Positions 24,845-36,740 of a DNA stretch of 64,000 nucleotides are shown here, piece after piece. The stretch spans positions 116,922,340 through 116,986,339 of the forward strand of contig CM046875.1 in the NCBI GenBank assembly GCA_025667525.1, written 5' to 3'. The stretch's first letter is position 1. Each line of letters begins with the position of its first letter. The notes under the pieces were generated by a model that did not search any database, had not been told where the DNA came from, and saw only the letters and a program-made list of their open reading frames with translations. Source of the stretch: Glebionis coronaria (lineage: Eukaryota; Streptophyta; Magnoliopsida; Asterales; Asteraceae). The translations under genes and the position numbers were made by a program.

Positions 24845-26346
24845 ATGCGTACTAGATCTTCTAATTATCAAGAGCCCGAGACTCAAGAAGATTTAAGTAT
24901 GTCAGGTGTCAACAACAATATTCCACCGCACCTCAACAATAACAACAATGTTCTTCCACAGCCCGATCTTCGGACAATGGAGGAGCTTTGTCAACTTACC
25001 ATGTTTGGACGAGGAGGACCGATTGCGCCGATGCAAATCAACGCTCCTGAGTTTTCGTTGAAGCACCACATGATTCAGCAAGTGCAAACAAATCCTTTTC
25101 GAGGAATGCCTGATGATGATGCCAACAAACACCTCGACAAGTTCATTACAATCACCCAAAGCATGAAGTTGCCTGGTGCCACAATGGATGTTCTTCGCCT
25201 ACAACTCTTCCCACATACTTTATCACATCATGCCGAGAAATGGTTTGATCGTCTCCCGAAGAATTCTATTCACACTTGGGATGACATGACTCAACGCTTT
25301 TTGTCGCGCTACTTTCCACCATCCATGGTCACGAGCCTTCGCAATCAAATCAGCGGTTTCATGCAAGACCCTGATGAATCTCTTTTTGATGCTTGGGAGC
25401 GATATAATGTCTTGATTGATCGTTGTCCAAACCACAACATGCTCCCTGTGACCTTAATAGATACTTTCTACAACGGATTGACTTTCGAGATCGTGATACG
25501 ATTAATACAGCCGCCGGTGGCACATTCATGAAAAGGAGACCCGAGGAGTGTAGAGAGCTTATTGAGAACATGACTACTCACGACAAAAACTGGGATTCCT
25601 CTGCTTCTTCAAGGAACAACCCGAGATTCAATGTTTCTTCTACTTCAGCAAACCCTGAGATGACCGAACTCACCCGTATGATGACTGAAATGAGAAAAAG
25701 TATCACGCTTCTCGCTTCAAACCAACAACAACAACAAGTTAAAGCGGTTGCTAATCCTTGTGAAACATGCGGCGGTCCTCACTCATACACAGATTGTCTT
25801 TCTACTCAAGGAAATCCGGAAAATGTGTATGCAGCTTATGGTAATTATTCACCGGAAAATTACCAAGCTCGACCTCAAAGGGATAGAAATTTGCTGAGTT
25901 ACCGGTCAAACAACTACCTTTCACCCGGTTTTTCTTCTCAAAACCAAAACCCCGCCAACAACTACAATAGAAGCAACCAAATCCCTCCAAGAGCTTCTAA
26001 TCCTTATCACCCACCCGCTCAACAAACCCCACCCAGTAATCCGGATGTTGAAGCCATAATGAGAACCCAAGGTGAGCAAATCAAGAATTTGCAGAGCCAA
26101 AATATCAATCTTAAAGGAGATATTACCAAGCAAGGAAATGAGATTAGATCCGAGCTTCGAGATAATATTCAATCCTCCTTCAGCAATCAAACGAATGATT
26201 TAAAGAGTATGCTTGCTAGTTTCTTGCCCGCCGCTCAACCTTCTTCTTCGAGTTCTCTACCTTCACACACCGTCACCAATCCGCGAGCAAATGTGAGTGC
26301 TATTACTACCCGTAGTGGAGTTACCATTGTCGATCCACCAATCCCA
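24845..26346 (+). pseudogene. gag of element C, frameshifted
   Basis: I chose the ATG at 24845 (MRTRSSNYQEPE) because it parallels the gag start of B. The capsid region shows RTMEELCQLTMFGRGG, FRGMPDDDANKHLDKFI, WFDRLPKNSIHTWDDM and SLFDAWERYNVLIDRCP. The frame changes near 25488-25495 before RDRDTINTAAGGTF. A cysteine-histidine motif CETCGGPHSYTDC follows near 25758. A second frame change occurs near 26340, within a proline-rich linker. Confidence 0.85.
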
Positions 26347-28031
26347 CCCCATCATCTACACCTCCTCCACCACCATTTATCCCTACTCCTCCTACACCTA
26401 GTATTAGCACACCATTACCGCCTCCGCCTCGTCATGACGATGTACCTAGGAAGGACCCTTCAACATCTCAAACTTTACCTGCTACACCTGCACCTTCACC
26501 ACCCAAACCCAATATCCCTTATCCCTCTCGTTTAGGCAAGACCAAAATGCTAACCAAGGAGGACTCCGAAGTGACACGCTATGTGAAGATGATTTATCAA
26601 ATGAACTTCAACATTAGCTTTCTTGAAGCACTTTTCCACATGCCCAAATTTGTTAAAGCATTTAAGGAATTGCTTAACAAGAAGGAGAAGCTGATTGAAC
26701 TCGCCAACACACGATTAAACGAAAACCGCTCTGCAGTTATTCTTAAAGAACTTCCGGAAAAGCTTGGAGATCCCGGTCGTTTTGTGTTGCCTTGCGTGTT
26801 CAACAAAACTGAAGAATTTACTGCCCTTGCTGATCTCAGGGCCAGTATTAATCTTATGCCTTTGAGTGTTTGGAAAACACTATCATTACCCGACCTCACT
26901 CCAACAAAGATGACTCTTGAACTTGCAAATCGCACTCTCGCTTACCCCGTTGGTATAGCCGAAGACGTGTTCATTAAAGTTGGCACATTTACTTTCCCGG
27001 TCGATTTTGTCGTTGTTGATTATGAAATGGACCCTCGTATTCCTTTAATACTTGGTCGGCCATTCTTGAGAACCGGACGAGCTTTAGTAGATGTGGCCGA
27101 AGGTGAGTTAATCTTAAGAGTCGGGGATGATGCACAAGTTTTTAAAATGGGGAAGCTTACTAGCAAATCCTTTGGAGGCCGAGAATCAGTGAATATGATT
27201 AATGTGCATGATGACTTTGTTGTCTACGACAATCCTCTATTCGATTCTTCCATTGATAATCCACTTTTTCAAGATGATGTGGATGATTCTCTCTCCACTT
27301 TGGAACCTTCTCCCATTTATGATTCTCCACCGGTCTTTGATGCTTATGATGATGAGTCTAGCTCAGATTCGGATGATTATGATGACCTTACTTCTGAGTA
27401 TCCCGAGCTGCCCACATATGATGATTTTGATGAGGCCGATACTCTTTCGAGCGATTCTTCACATGATGAAGACCCTCCACCATCTCTCGATCCTACTTTG
27501 GACGATTACTCATTTGAGGAAGACTTCTCTATGTTTCTCAACACTTACTTCTCTCATGAGAGTGATGCACCTCCTTTGGACTTTGAAAATTATCGTCTTG
27601 ATCCTACTTTGGATTTGAAGAACATTCTTTCAAAGGAGAAGAAACCGGTCGACACCGATATCCGCAGCACGTATGAATTAACACCTCTTTGTCCCCCTTC
27701 TGAGGACGAGGTTGTGCTTCTTCGTGGATCTTCTTCACACTCTGCTGAGCCTGAGTGCTATTTTCCCTTAAAGGAAAAGGTGTTCAACCCCGGTATTGAA
27801 ATCTTTAAGCCATCTCAATATCCACCTGATGAAATAAAAGGAAAAATCTTTGGAACTATTGAAGACATGCTTGCACCACTTCACCCTTGCTTCCACCGTG
27901 CTCCATCACTGCTTAAGGGAACCTTGCCTACTCTTCTTTGGCTTGCCTTGTTCGCCTTAAGCTTGTACTATTTGATGGACGAAAACTATGTCTTTGATCC
28001 TGGTGGATATGTTTCATGCTTCTTCCGTTGA
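26347..28031 (+). pseudogene. Protease and long acidic tail of element C, no polymerase
   Basis: An open frame covers 26547-28031. The protease-like region reads ADLRASINLMPLSVW, with Arg where the D-L-G-A active site has Gly, and later IPLILGRPFLRTGRALVD. It continues into an acidic Ser/Asp-rich region (about 27200-27640). After this comes a short domain (FNPGIEIFKPSQYPPDEIKG) and a hydrophobic segment, LPTLLWLALFALSLYYL, near residues 455-475 of the frame. It then stops where RT would start in element B. The tail could be membrane-interacting; that is inference. Confidence 0.8.
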
Positions 28032-30059
28032 TAATCAAGGTCGAGTCAGGCTCACGACTCGGTTAACAAAAATCAAGCGCTTCTTGGGAGGCAACCCATG
28101 CATCTATCTTTTAGCTTTCTTTATCATAAGTGTAGGGGAGACCCGTTGGTTTGCTATTTCCTCTCCTCTCTTAATCAGGGATTCGAGCGCTCAATGATCC
28201 AATCTTGATGATTCTTGACGACCCGTGATTCCGTGTTCACTTCTTCCTGGTTCTATCCTAAACTCTTTTCGATTCACTATTTTATATTTTCTCAATATTA
28301 AAATAGGAATCTCTTTAGTAGTCTCTTCCTTAGCGAGATTTAAACAAAGTGCACAATGTCCTAAGTGTAGGGGAGTTTACTCCCACATGCTTAAACATTG
28401 AGGACAATGTTTATATTAAGTGTAGGGGGGACTTCTATCGAAGTTAAGTGGTCTTTTCCTTGTATTTGTCCTCATTTTAACCGGAAAATCAATTTTTCGA
28501 CATTTTTCAAAATTTTTGATCTATTTTGGCCTATTAGTTTTTCCCTTTGTATAGTTATTTTCTTTCTTTACTAGAATAAATCTTTAATAAAGTGGTTTTA
28601 ATTTTTAAACGTTGTGAATCTTTTGACTCAACCCGAGTTTACTTATCTAAGTTACTCTAGCTAGTATCCTTAACGTGTTTAAGTCAAGTTTTGCTAGGCT
28701 TTTATATAGGGAGCTATAAAACGCGAAAGTCTTAACTCTCACGGGTTAAGAACAAGAACTTTTCGCAAGTTCCTATAATTGATCCTAGAGAGTCGTTTAT
28801 CAAGGGAACTTTAAAACACGATTTCTAAACTTGAAAAAGTCTAAGATCTTGCAAGATCCTATAGGCGACTCGAAAACCCAAAACTTTGATTTAATAGACT
28901 AAGCATCCACGAGTCTCATTCCTTGAGATTTTAAACTGTGGAGAACGAGAGATGATAGAGTCAATTATAAGTTTGGTATTCTTTCGTGAATTTATGTGAG
29001 TTAATTATGAGCCTATTCTCCCATTGCCTGCTAATAAATTTATCTGCAATAAATAAGGTTGTACGATTTGAAAAGTTACTTAGCTTCTAGCCCAAGATCG
29101 TTTAAAAGTTGCTCGGTATGGATTAGAGTTCATAGCCAAGACATAACTTATTGAAGCGGGATGCGAAGATTAGCGAGTCCAAAAAGGCCCTAACAAGGCA
29201 TGAGGACTATATTTTGTTGCTAAAGATCCAAAGTGATGTGAAGAATCATTTATCGAAAATCAATATGAAGGATCGAGACACACGGCGAAAAGCAAAAACT
29301 CCCCAAAAGTCATGGAGAAGTGTATCCGAAAAGACCCTAACAAGGTATGAGGATAAATAGATCCAAGTCATAAAAGGAGGCGGATCGTTGTATATCAAAA
29401 TCCAAAATAAAGATTGGAGAAAAATGAAGAAGTCGTGGTCCAAGTATGAATCTCTCAAAACTTCAAGTGAAGAAATTCCTATATGAAGAGAAGACCATTA
29501 TTTCATGAACGTCTCTCAAGGTTTGAAGTATGAAGTCGCTGCCAAATATCGGTCCGAGAAAGGTCTCAAATCGCGAAGCGAGTTATGCCAAGATATGAAC
29601 TTTATGAGGTCCCGAGAAGCAGTTTTAAAATATTTTGTCCTTTAGCTAACTATTGATTAAATCGTTCACTTTATTTTCGGCCTAAATAACTATCGAAATA
29701 AGTCAAACAATGCATCCTCGTGATCATTCAAGACAATGATAAAATCTAAGAGATACCCCTAGGAATAAGGGAGTCTAAGTGAGTAATTGGCCCACATGAG
29801 TTCGTGTTAGTTTGCTAACTTATAATAACAATGATCTCGTTTTTAAGCTTGGTTTGGAGAAAGTGAAAACTTGAGGATGATGATTATTCATAACATTTCC
29901 AAAACCCAAGGTATGCTTTTGATTTCTTTACTTTGAATATTTATAGTTTTCTATCTCTTTAATAAAGGCCACTATGGATTGATTATAATGAAAAGTGTAA
30001 ACATGCTTTGTAACTAATGCATTGCATGAGGACATTGCAATGGTCAAGTGTAGGGGATT
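28032..30059 (+). other. 3' untranslated region of element C with repeated polypurine modules
   Basis: Only short frames. AAGTGTAGGGG occurs near 28128, 28366, 28416 and, finally, just before the 3' LTR at about 30046. The module CATTGAGGACAATG is near 28396, and the related GCATGAGGACATTGCAATGG near 30024. A block at 28690-28880 resembles 41505-41720 of element B. Confidence 0.75.
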
Positions 30060-31936
30060 TGATAGGTGTGAAAACACCCATCTTTTCTACCACTTAATTA
30101 CAATAATAACCGAGCCAAAACGTGTAATTTATGTCTTTTATGTCGGAATTAGGCGTGGTTTGTGTTTTTGTTGTGATTTAGGACGAAATTGTGAAAAGTG
30201 GAGAAAACACGGCATTTACGGGCTTTTATTGAAGAAAAAGATGAAAGATGAAGTCGAGAAGTCGAGAGTGCAAAAAGAACGGAAGTCCAAGACCATTTCT
30301 GAAGATTTATCGAAGAAAAAGTCAAAAGACGGAAGTTTGCCAAAAGCCGAAGAACTCGAGTCTTATTTATTGAAGAATTAAAAGACGAGTTTAAAGAAAT
30401 CCCGAGCCAAAAGTCCTTAAAGTTCAAGATTAACAAAAGACTAAGAAGGAAGGACTTAATAGTGCAATTAACAAGAAAGGAAGGAGAGGAGGAAGCTTCC
30501 TCTAACCACTCTCCTAATCTCCTATAAATAGACCATTAGTATCTCATTTTCATGTTGTTGGCTAACTTGACAAATTAGCTCTTCCACTTTTATTATATGC
30601 ACCTTTAATTACTTGTCATTTTTAATACATGTTTTGCACTTTAATTATCCTTTTAATTTCAAGTAAGTTTTTAATTTGCGTTCTTTAAATTCGTGTCTTT
30701 AATCTTTCTTTATCATTTGATCAAGCTTATTTTTATCAATCTCATTCTTCTCTTCTCATTTTTATTTCGGTTTAAATTTCGGATTAAGCAAAGTTTTGCT
30801 TAATCCATTTGCTTATTTGATTAAAAGTCTTGTCTTTTCTTTTTCCTTTTAGCTTCCATACGAAATAGCCATAAGTTTGACAATCTTATGTGCTTATTTG
30901 GTATTTGCCTTAATTTATTTCAAAGTTTTCTTAAAAATTTTACTTATCAAGTTATCTTCATTAAGTTTCGTTTTTTTAAAAGTTTTGAAAGTAGTTAACT
31001 TTTTAGCTTATTTTCTCGTTTTGTTTCTATTCTATTCAAGTTCCTTGTTACTGCTTATTAGAATTAGCTTATTAAGATTTGAGCTTATTACGAATTTGCA
31101 TTCCATCGGAAAGTAAGGGTTCTCCACACATTGCGACGGCTTGCTTTACCACATTATGATAGTGACAGTTTTGGACAAGGGTTTTGCATTCCGATCCGGG
31201 ATTGCGATAGGAGTAACATCACCCTCATTCCGATCTGGGGTTGCGATCGCACATTGCGATCGCACATTCCGACGGCTCTTGAGGTTTACTTAGACGAAGT
31301 GCTGCCCAATTTTCCCCAGCAACATTCCGATCTGGGCTACATTCCGACAGGTTACACATTTGTATTCCGATAGCTCATTGCGATCTGGAGGATTCCGATC
31401 TGAACAACATCGCGATCTAGACCACATTCCGATAGGTGACATTCCGATCAAAGGGGTTGTTTGGACATTACGATCTGAATAAGTGACAGGGTATTCCGAT
31501 CTAAGGTTCCGATCAACATTCCGATTGTGAGGTTTGTGTTTATTCCGATGGTGAGTCTGATCGGAATATATTCCGATGGTGGGATAATTTCCATGTTTTG
31601 TCTTGTTTAATCTTTAAGATTCTCATTTTAATACTTGTCTAATTTTAATTCTCGTCACGCTTTTAATTTTAAGACGTTTAATTAATTTACTTTCCGTCAC
31701 GTTTTTTAAATATTGCACCTTTCGTTTAATTAGACTTAATTCAATTTTAACGCCAGTTTAATTTTAACTCCTTTTACTTTAAAGTCATTTACATTTACGT
31801 CTTTGCACATTTTAATTATACTACAATGACACACTTTTGTTTCACCAAAGAACGACTGAGTCGCACATAGAACCTAGATCAATTCGATTAGAACACTAGA
31901 ACGATAATTTTTAACCTGAGTAAAATCGAGTTATTA
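30060..31936 (+). repeat. 3' LTR of element C
   Basis: About 1877 bp, preceded by the tract GTGTAGGGGATT. TATAAATA core promoter at about 30523-30530. It carries the second copy of the CCGAT array. Confidence 0.93.
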
Positions 31937-34572
31937 TGTTTCTTCTTCATCCCCAAAAATAAACCTGCAACATATTTACTGTTCACCAACCCTAGTATAT
32001 TAATTCGTTCGAATTAAATGGGGCTTTTTAGGCACACGTATAATTCAAGTGTGTGGGAATTAAATCCCCAAGGTTTTAGGAAGAGAAGAGTGGAAGAGGC
32101 TAGGATACGTGGCAGTGATTGATTTGAAGAAACACCTCATTTTCCCCACTCCACCAATCAAAAGGCATCAAAGAAACACAACTAGCACAAACGGATGCCA
32201 CGTTGGCAATCCGTGTGCTAGTTGTGCCTTATCAACCCTCCAATCAACAACAAGAGAGAGAATGAAGATCTAAGGGTCAAAATGAAGAAGGAATATTCTC
32301 TTGAAGTTCCGGATATTCGCTCCTCAATAGCCTTGGGATGGCTATAAAAACCCCCCCATTTATCTTGTAATTTTTATCCCTTTTTCTTTTTGTAATGTTA
32401 TAATGCTAGATTTAGATTAGAAGTTTTTTCTTTTTATAAAGTTGTACTGATTTCAAGGAATTAATAAAATTAAATTTCAGTTTAATAATTGTTGGAGTTG
32501 TGTTTTTATTACTATTTCAGAATTACTTTTAATGTTTAATCTTTAATTATAACTGTTAGAAAACATTTATATAAGTTTCTTCTATAACTTATGTTGATGT
32601 TTGGAAAAGAATTGGGGAAAAGTTTAATCCTACTGATTGAACTTTAAATAAAGTTACTGGTTCGATTTAACTGTTGTTGGTTCGAAAATTTATATGGTGT
32701 TTGAGTTAATGCTCCTGGTTCGAGTTATGATGGTTTGATGGTAATGATGTTCGAATGGTGATGATACGATCTAATCAGCCAGCTCAGCGTTGCGCTGCTG
32801 CTCAACGGCTTTCTTCATAAGGTTTCATCACTAGTTATTTTCATGTTTATTTTAAATCTGATTTAGTTATTCTTCTGTATGAGTTTGCTTTGCTATATAT
32901 TTTTCGTTGTGGTATGCTAGTTTGAGTTAATTGGTGAATCTGATAAGTGTGTTTCTATCATGAGTTATTTGAATTTAGTTTATAGATTTGTTGGATGTGA
33001 CTGATTTGTTTAATTTTAGGAATTTTATTATTTGTTCGTATCTGTTGCATATTGAGGGTTGATTAAGTCCTTGCTGATTTCTCTTTGCTGATAAGGGGTT
33101 GATACCTGTTTTGACTGGGAAAGTTTGGTTACCGATAAATGATTACAGAATTTTGCTTAACGTGTAGACTATAACTTTTTGATTGCTTATAAAAGATATA
33201 ATCAGTTTTCATTTTACTGTTAGTTTACGTATTTTTAGCAGCTTTCTTTTAGCTTTGTTGTGCTGATGCATTCTTTTGGTTTTGTCATTGCTGACGTGCT
33301 TATAAGCTGATAGGATGTTCGACCTTCTTAACTGATGATTTAACTGATCTTAGGTTATCAATCTGCTGTTAAGATTGTTTTTCTTGATTGCTTGCTTTCA
33401 TTAACTTGTCAGATTAGCTGCAATTGTGGGTTGGCATAATTAGGATTTGCGTTTTATTACTCTGTTTATTGTGATATGTTATGACTATCCTGCTGAACTT
33501 TTGTTTCTAATTGATTAGTTTAGTTTCTAGTTTGCTGAATATTTTTGTGATTTTTGTCATGATTTAAATTGCTATAATTAGATTTAACAGACTCAATTTA
33601 TCTGTTAAGTTTCAAATACTGATTCCTATCAGTATTCTTTAAATAAGCTTTGCAATTTGATCACTCCTGTGATCCTTCATATCTCATTTGTCCAAAAAGA
33701 AATAATCTCAAAAATATGTCCCCATCAGGACTCGAACCCTTGACCTCAAGGGTATAGGTTTAACGTGTTAACCAACTGAGCTTCTTGCTCTCTTTGTTTT
33801 TATATCAGTCATAGTCAGTTTTATACCAATTTAATTTAGCTGGCAGTTTAATGTGTTAAACGTTTTTCTTTAGATTTTACTTTCTTTTGATAAAGTTACT
33901 TTTTAAACGTTCAAATTATTTTATAAATAAATTATTTTTTTATTTATTTTAAAATTTCAATTAAAATTAGTTTTCAAATAGTAGATAAAATAAAAATAAA
34001 TAATAAATAAAAATAATAAAAAAATGTTTTTATTAATTTAAAATGTTTAATTAGTTTATTTTAATAATTTGATTTTTTATAATTTTAGATTTTAAATAAA
34101 ATTAGTTTAAAAAAATATAGATTTGGTTAGAGTAATTTTAATAAAGTTTATTAGTTTAAAAAGTTAAATAGATTTCTAAAAATAGATTAAAAGTAATTTT
34201 TTATTAAACAGAATTATTTTTATAGATTTTTAAAATAGTTTAAATTTTAAATAGTCTTTATTTTAAGTATTTGTTTTTAGATAATTAATTCGGGGTTGAC
34301 GATTCATGCACTTTAGGTTAAGATTAAATAGTTTAAAATTGGTAGATTTAATTTCTAGTTTAAAAACCGAAAACCAATTCAAAACAATTGTCCAAATCGA
34401 ATCAAAACGTCTCAAATTCACTTGATCTTCGTGTACAACGAACTTGGTTCATCACGTGTTTAATTGAATTCGTCATTGGTAATATTAGTCTATTACTTTT
34501 TCCTAAAGGTAATTTTCTAATTTACCCTATAACGTAATCCTAATTATCATATATACTATCACGATCACATCA
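31937..34572 (+). repeat. 5' LTR of element B, right part
   Basis: Begins with the second TGTTT and matches the 3' LTR to its CACATCA end. A TATAAAAA core promoter is at 32343-32350. A tRNA-like stretch lies near 33716-33800, and a T/A-rich tract at 33890-34290. Confidence 0.92.
33690..33800 (-). repeat. tRNA-like (SINE head) sequence within the B LTR
   Basis: The minus strand carries GCTCAGTTGGTTAACA (A box) and GGTTCGAGTCC (B box) spaced as in a tRNA. The counterpart in the 3' LTR is at about 45160-45272, so it was present in the parent element. An anticodon arm and acceptor pairing are not convincing, so this is a captured SINE head or tRNA-like remnant and not a tRNA gene. Confidence 0.6.
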
Positions 34573-34579
34573 AAAATTT

Positions 34580-34597
34580 TGGCGCCGCTGCCGGGGA
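34580..34597 (+). promoter_or_regulatory. Primer-binding site of element B
   Basis: TGGCGCCGCTGCCGGGGA lies eight bases after the 5' LTR. This is the TGGCGCCGTTGCCGGGGA-type site characteristic of Athila/Tat elements. Confidence 0.85.
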
Positions 34598-35249
34598 TCT
34601 TGTGTACGATTCGTCTTTGTTGAGATTTGTTGATCGTTGATGTGAAGACCCTTTCCGTCCTCGGAAAGTTTTGTTATTTTTCTATTATATAGTATGTATC
34701 GTTTTTCTCGTTTTTTTGTGAATAATATATTGTATTACGTAGAACAATAAATTTACATACTTTTCAAATAAGGCCTTAGTTGGGATTTCATCACCTAGCT
34801 ATTGTAGTCGAATCCAAAACAAAAATAAGAGGCAAAATAGATAAATACTAATAAGAAGTTTGAACTCGATTTATACAAACTATAAGGTGGGTATAAGGCG
34901 ACGTGCTATAAAAAGCCGTCTAAGGAAAAAGGTTTTTAAGTGCTTTGTGCCACCTCGTTTCTCCGCTTGCTTGTGTGTATATTGAGAGGGTCAACCTATA
35001 ATTGGTTTGCCGACTCAAGTAGTAATAAATCTTATTTTTGTAGTTTACTTATTGAACCTCGAGACGTTTAGGTTTTCACCTATCATTTCAAAGTCGACCG
35101 AGGGTAATTTACTTCTATAGTAGTTATCCTTATTCCTTGTTTTTTATCGATCATTTTTTATTGAGCAATACCAAATAAAATACCAAAAATAATCTTCTTC
35201 TTGTCTAATTTCTTTTCTTCAATCCTCTAAATTCTCGTCTTTGTAGTGT
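34598..35249 (+). other. Leader of element B
   Basis: Untranslated, about 650 bp between the primer-binding site and the gag start. No gene seen. Confidence 0.6.
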
Positions 35250-36740
35250 ATGCAATTACGTTCTTCTCGTCTTGTGATTGATTTTAATAGGCTTGAAAAT
35301 ATTCCTCGTAGAAATAGAAATCGTCAACAACGAATAGTGGAACCCGAGCTTCCACCTATTGTTGTAGAGATGGTCGATAACCGAACAATGGAGGAATTGC
35401 TCCGTGCACCCACCGAAGGGTATGGGTAAGCAATCGTTGTGCCGGCTATTTTGGCGGATCATTATGAGATTAAGACGGGTCTTTTATCGCTCATTCGTGT
35501 CGACCAATTTCGTGGCAATGAGACCGATAACCCGCACTCTCACATTCAGAATTTTCTTCGAATTACCTCGACTCTCAAGTTTAGAGATGTGCCGAATGAC
35601 GAGTCGCTCGAGGGTAATGCTAAGATTTGGTATGAGAAAGAACCACCGGGTTCGATCTTAACATGGGATGATTTAGTGTCTAAGTTCATGAATTATTTCT
35701 TTCCACCGTCAACACACTTTAAGAACGAGATCACTAGATTTGAACAAAAAGTGCATGAATCGTTTGGGGTTGCATGGAAAGATTTAAAGATTTGTTGAGA
35801 CAATGTCCACACCACGGTTTCTCGGAATTGCATCAAATAAATACTTTTTATAATGGGCTTAATATGATTGAACAAGATTCTTTAAATGCCGCCGCGGGTG
35901 GTAATCTTTTAAGGAAAACTCCGAGAGATGCGTGGGGAATAATTGAGAATAAATCTAGAGCACAATATTCACGAAACACACCGGGTGTTTCCAATGTGAA
36001 TTCGTTTAATCCCGAGATTGCTAGATTGGACTCTAAGATTGACACGATTTTGAATGAGCTTAGGAAGAATCCTCATGGATCCATTAATATGGTTGAGAAT
36101 GTTTGTGTATTATGTGGTGGAGCACATCCTAATCATGCTTGTTTAACCACGGGGTTTGATCAAGCTAGTGCTTTTGCCGCGACGGGAACTTATGGCTCCA
36201 ACGGTCAAGTTCCTCGTCAAAATCATGTTGCTCCACCGGGTTTTCCACCGGTTCAAAATGGGTACAACAATGGAAACAATGGGAATAATTTAAACCGTGG
36301 TAATCAAGGGAATTATAATCAAGGAAATGGGTTTAATGCTAATCAAAACAATCAAGGTTTTCAAAGCAATAATCAAAATGATTTGTCAAGCTACATTAAA
36401 ACGAATGAGGCAAATTTGAAAGCTTTTCAAAATAACATTCAGGGACAAATGGCAACTTTGAAAAATGAGTTTCAAAATACGATTAAAGGGAAAAATAATA
36501 AGATTGAGCTTAATCAACAAAGACTTCAACAAAACCAAAACCGTTTTGAGCAAAGATTAGAGCAAAGTCAAAATCGTATGCAACAAAGTTTGGAACAAGG
36601 TCAAAATAAATTACTCTCGATGTTTAAATCTTTTATGACCAAACCTTCCTCGTCTTCGGGTGGCTTACCTAGCAACACCATTCCAAACCCGAAGGGTGAG
36701 ATGAAAGCTATAACCACACGTCGTGGGAAAGCTTTAGACG
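35250..36740 (+). pseudogene. gag of element B, interrupted
   Basis: Starts MQLRSSRLVIDFNR. An in-frame TAA at 35427-35429 follows the motif APTEGYG. The capsid-like region continues in the same frame (AIVVPAIL, FRGNETDNPHSHI, WYEKEPPGSILTWDD) until a single-base frame change near 35772-35778. It then runs on with LRQCPHHGFSELHQINTFY, AAGG and a cysteine-histidine motif (CVLCGGAHPNHAC) near 36105-36145. After this come Asn/Gln-rich repeats that are likely coiled or unstructured. It is the structural protein of the retrotransposon particle, non-functional here. Confidence 0.85.

Larger units (their letters stand above)
22724..31936 (+). mobile_element. Element C: non-autonomous Athila-related gag-protease retrotransposon inside B's 5' LTR
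   Basis: 9213 bp, flanked by exact TGTTT (22719-22723 and 31937-31941). The LTRs start TGATAGGTGTG and end GAGTTATTA, so the terminal dinucleotide is TA where CA is usual. The interior has a primer-binding site, a gag-protease frame and about 2 kb of untranslated DNA. There is no RT, RNase H or integrase. It shares the primer-binding site and 3' sequence blocks with element B. Confidence 0.92.

Noticed and set aside
27202..27618. 138-codon frame rich in Met, Leu and Ile
   Set aside because: An alternative frame across the acidic Ser/Asp-rich tail of element C; composition follows from GATGAT-type codons in the real frame.
33716..33800. Possible tRNA gene (also 45185-45272)
   Set aside because: Only A-box and B-box-like parts are present; the acceptor and anticodon arms are not convincing, and it lies inside both LTRs of a retrotransposon.
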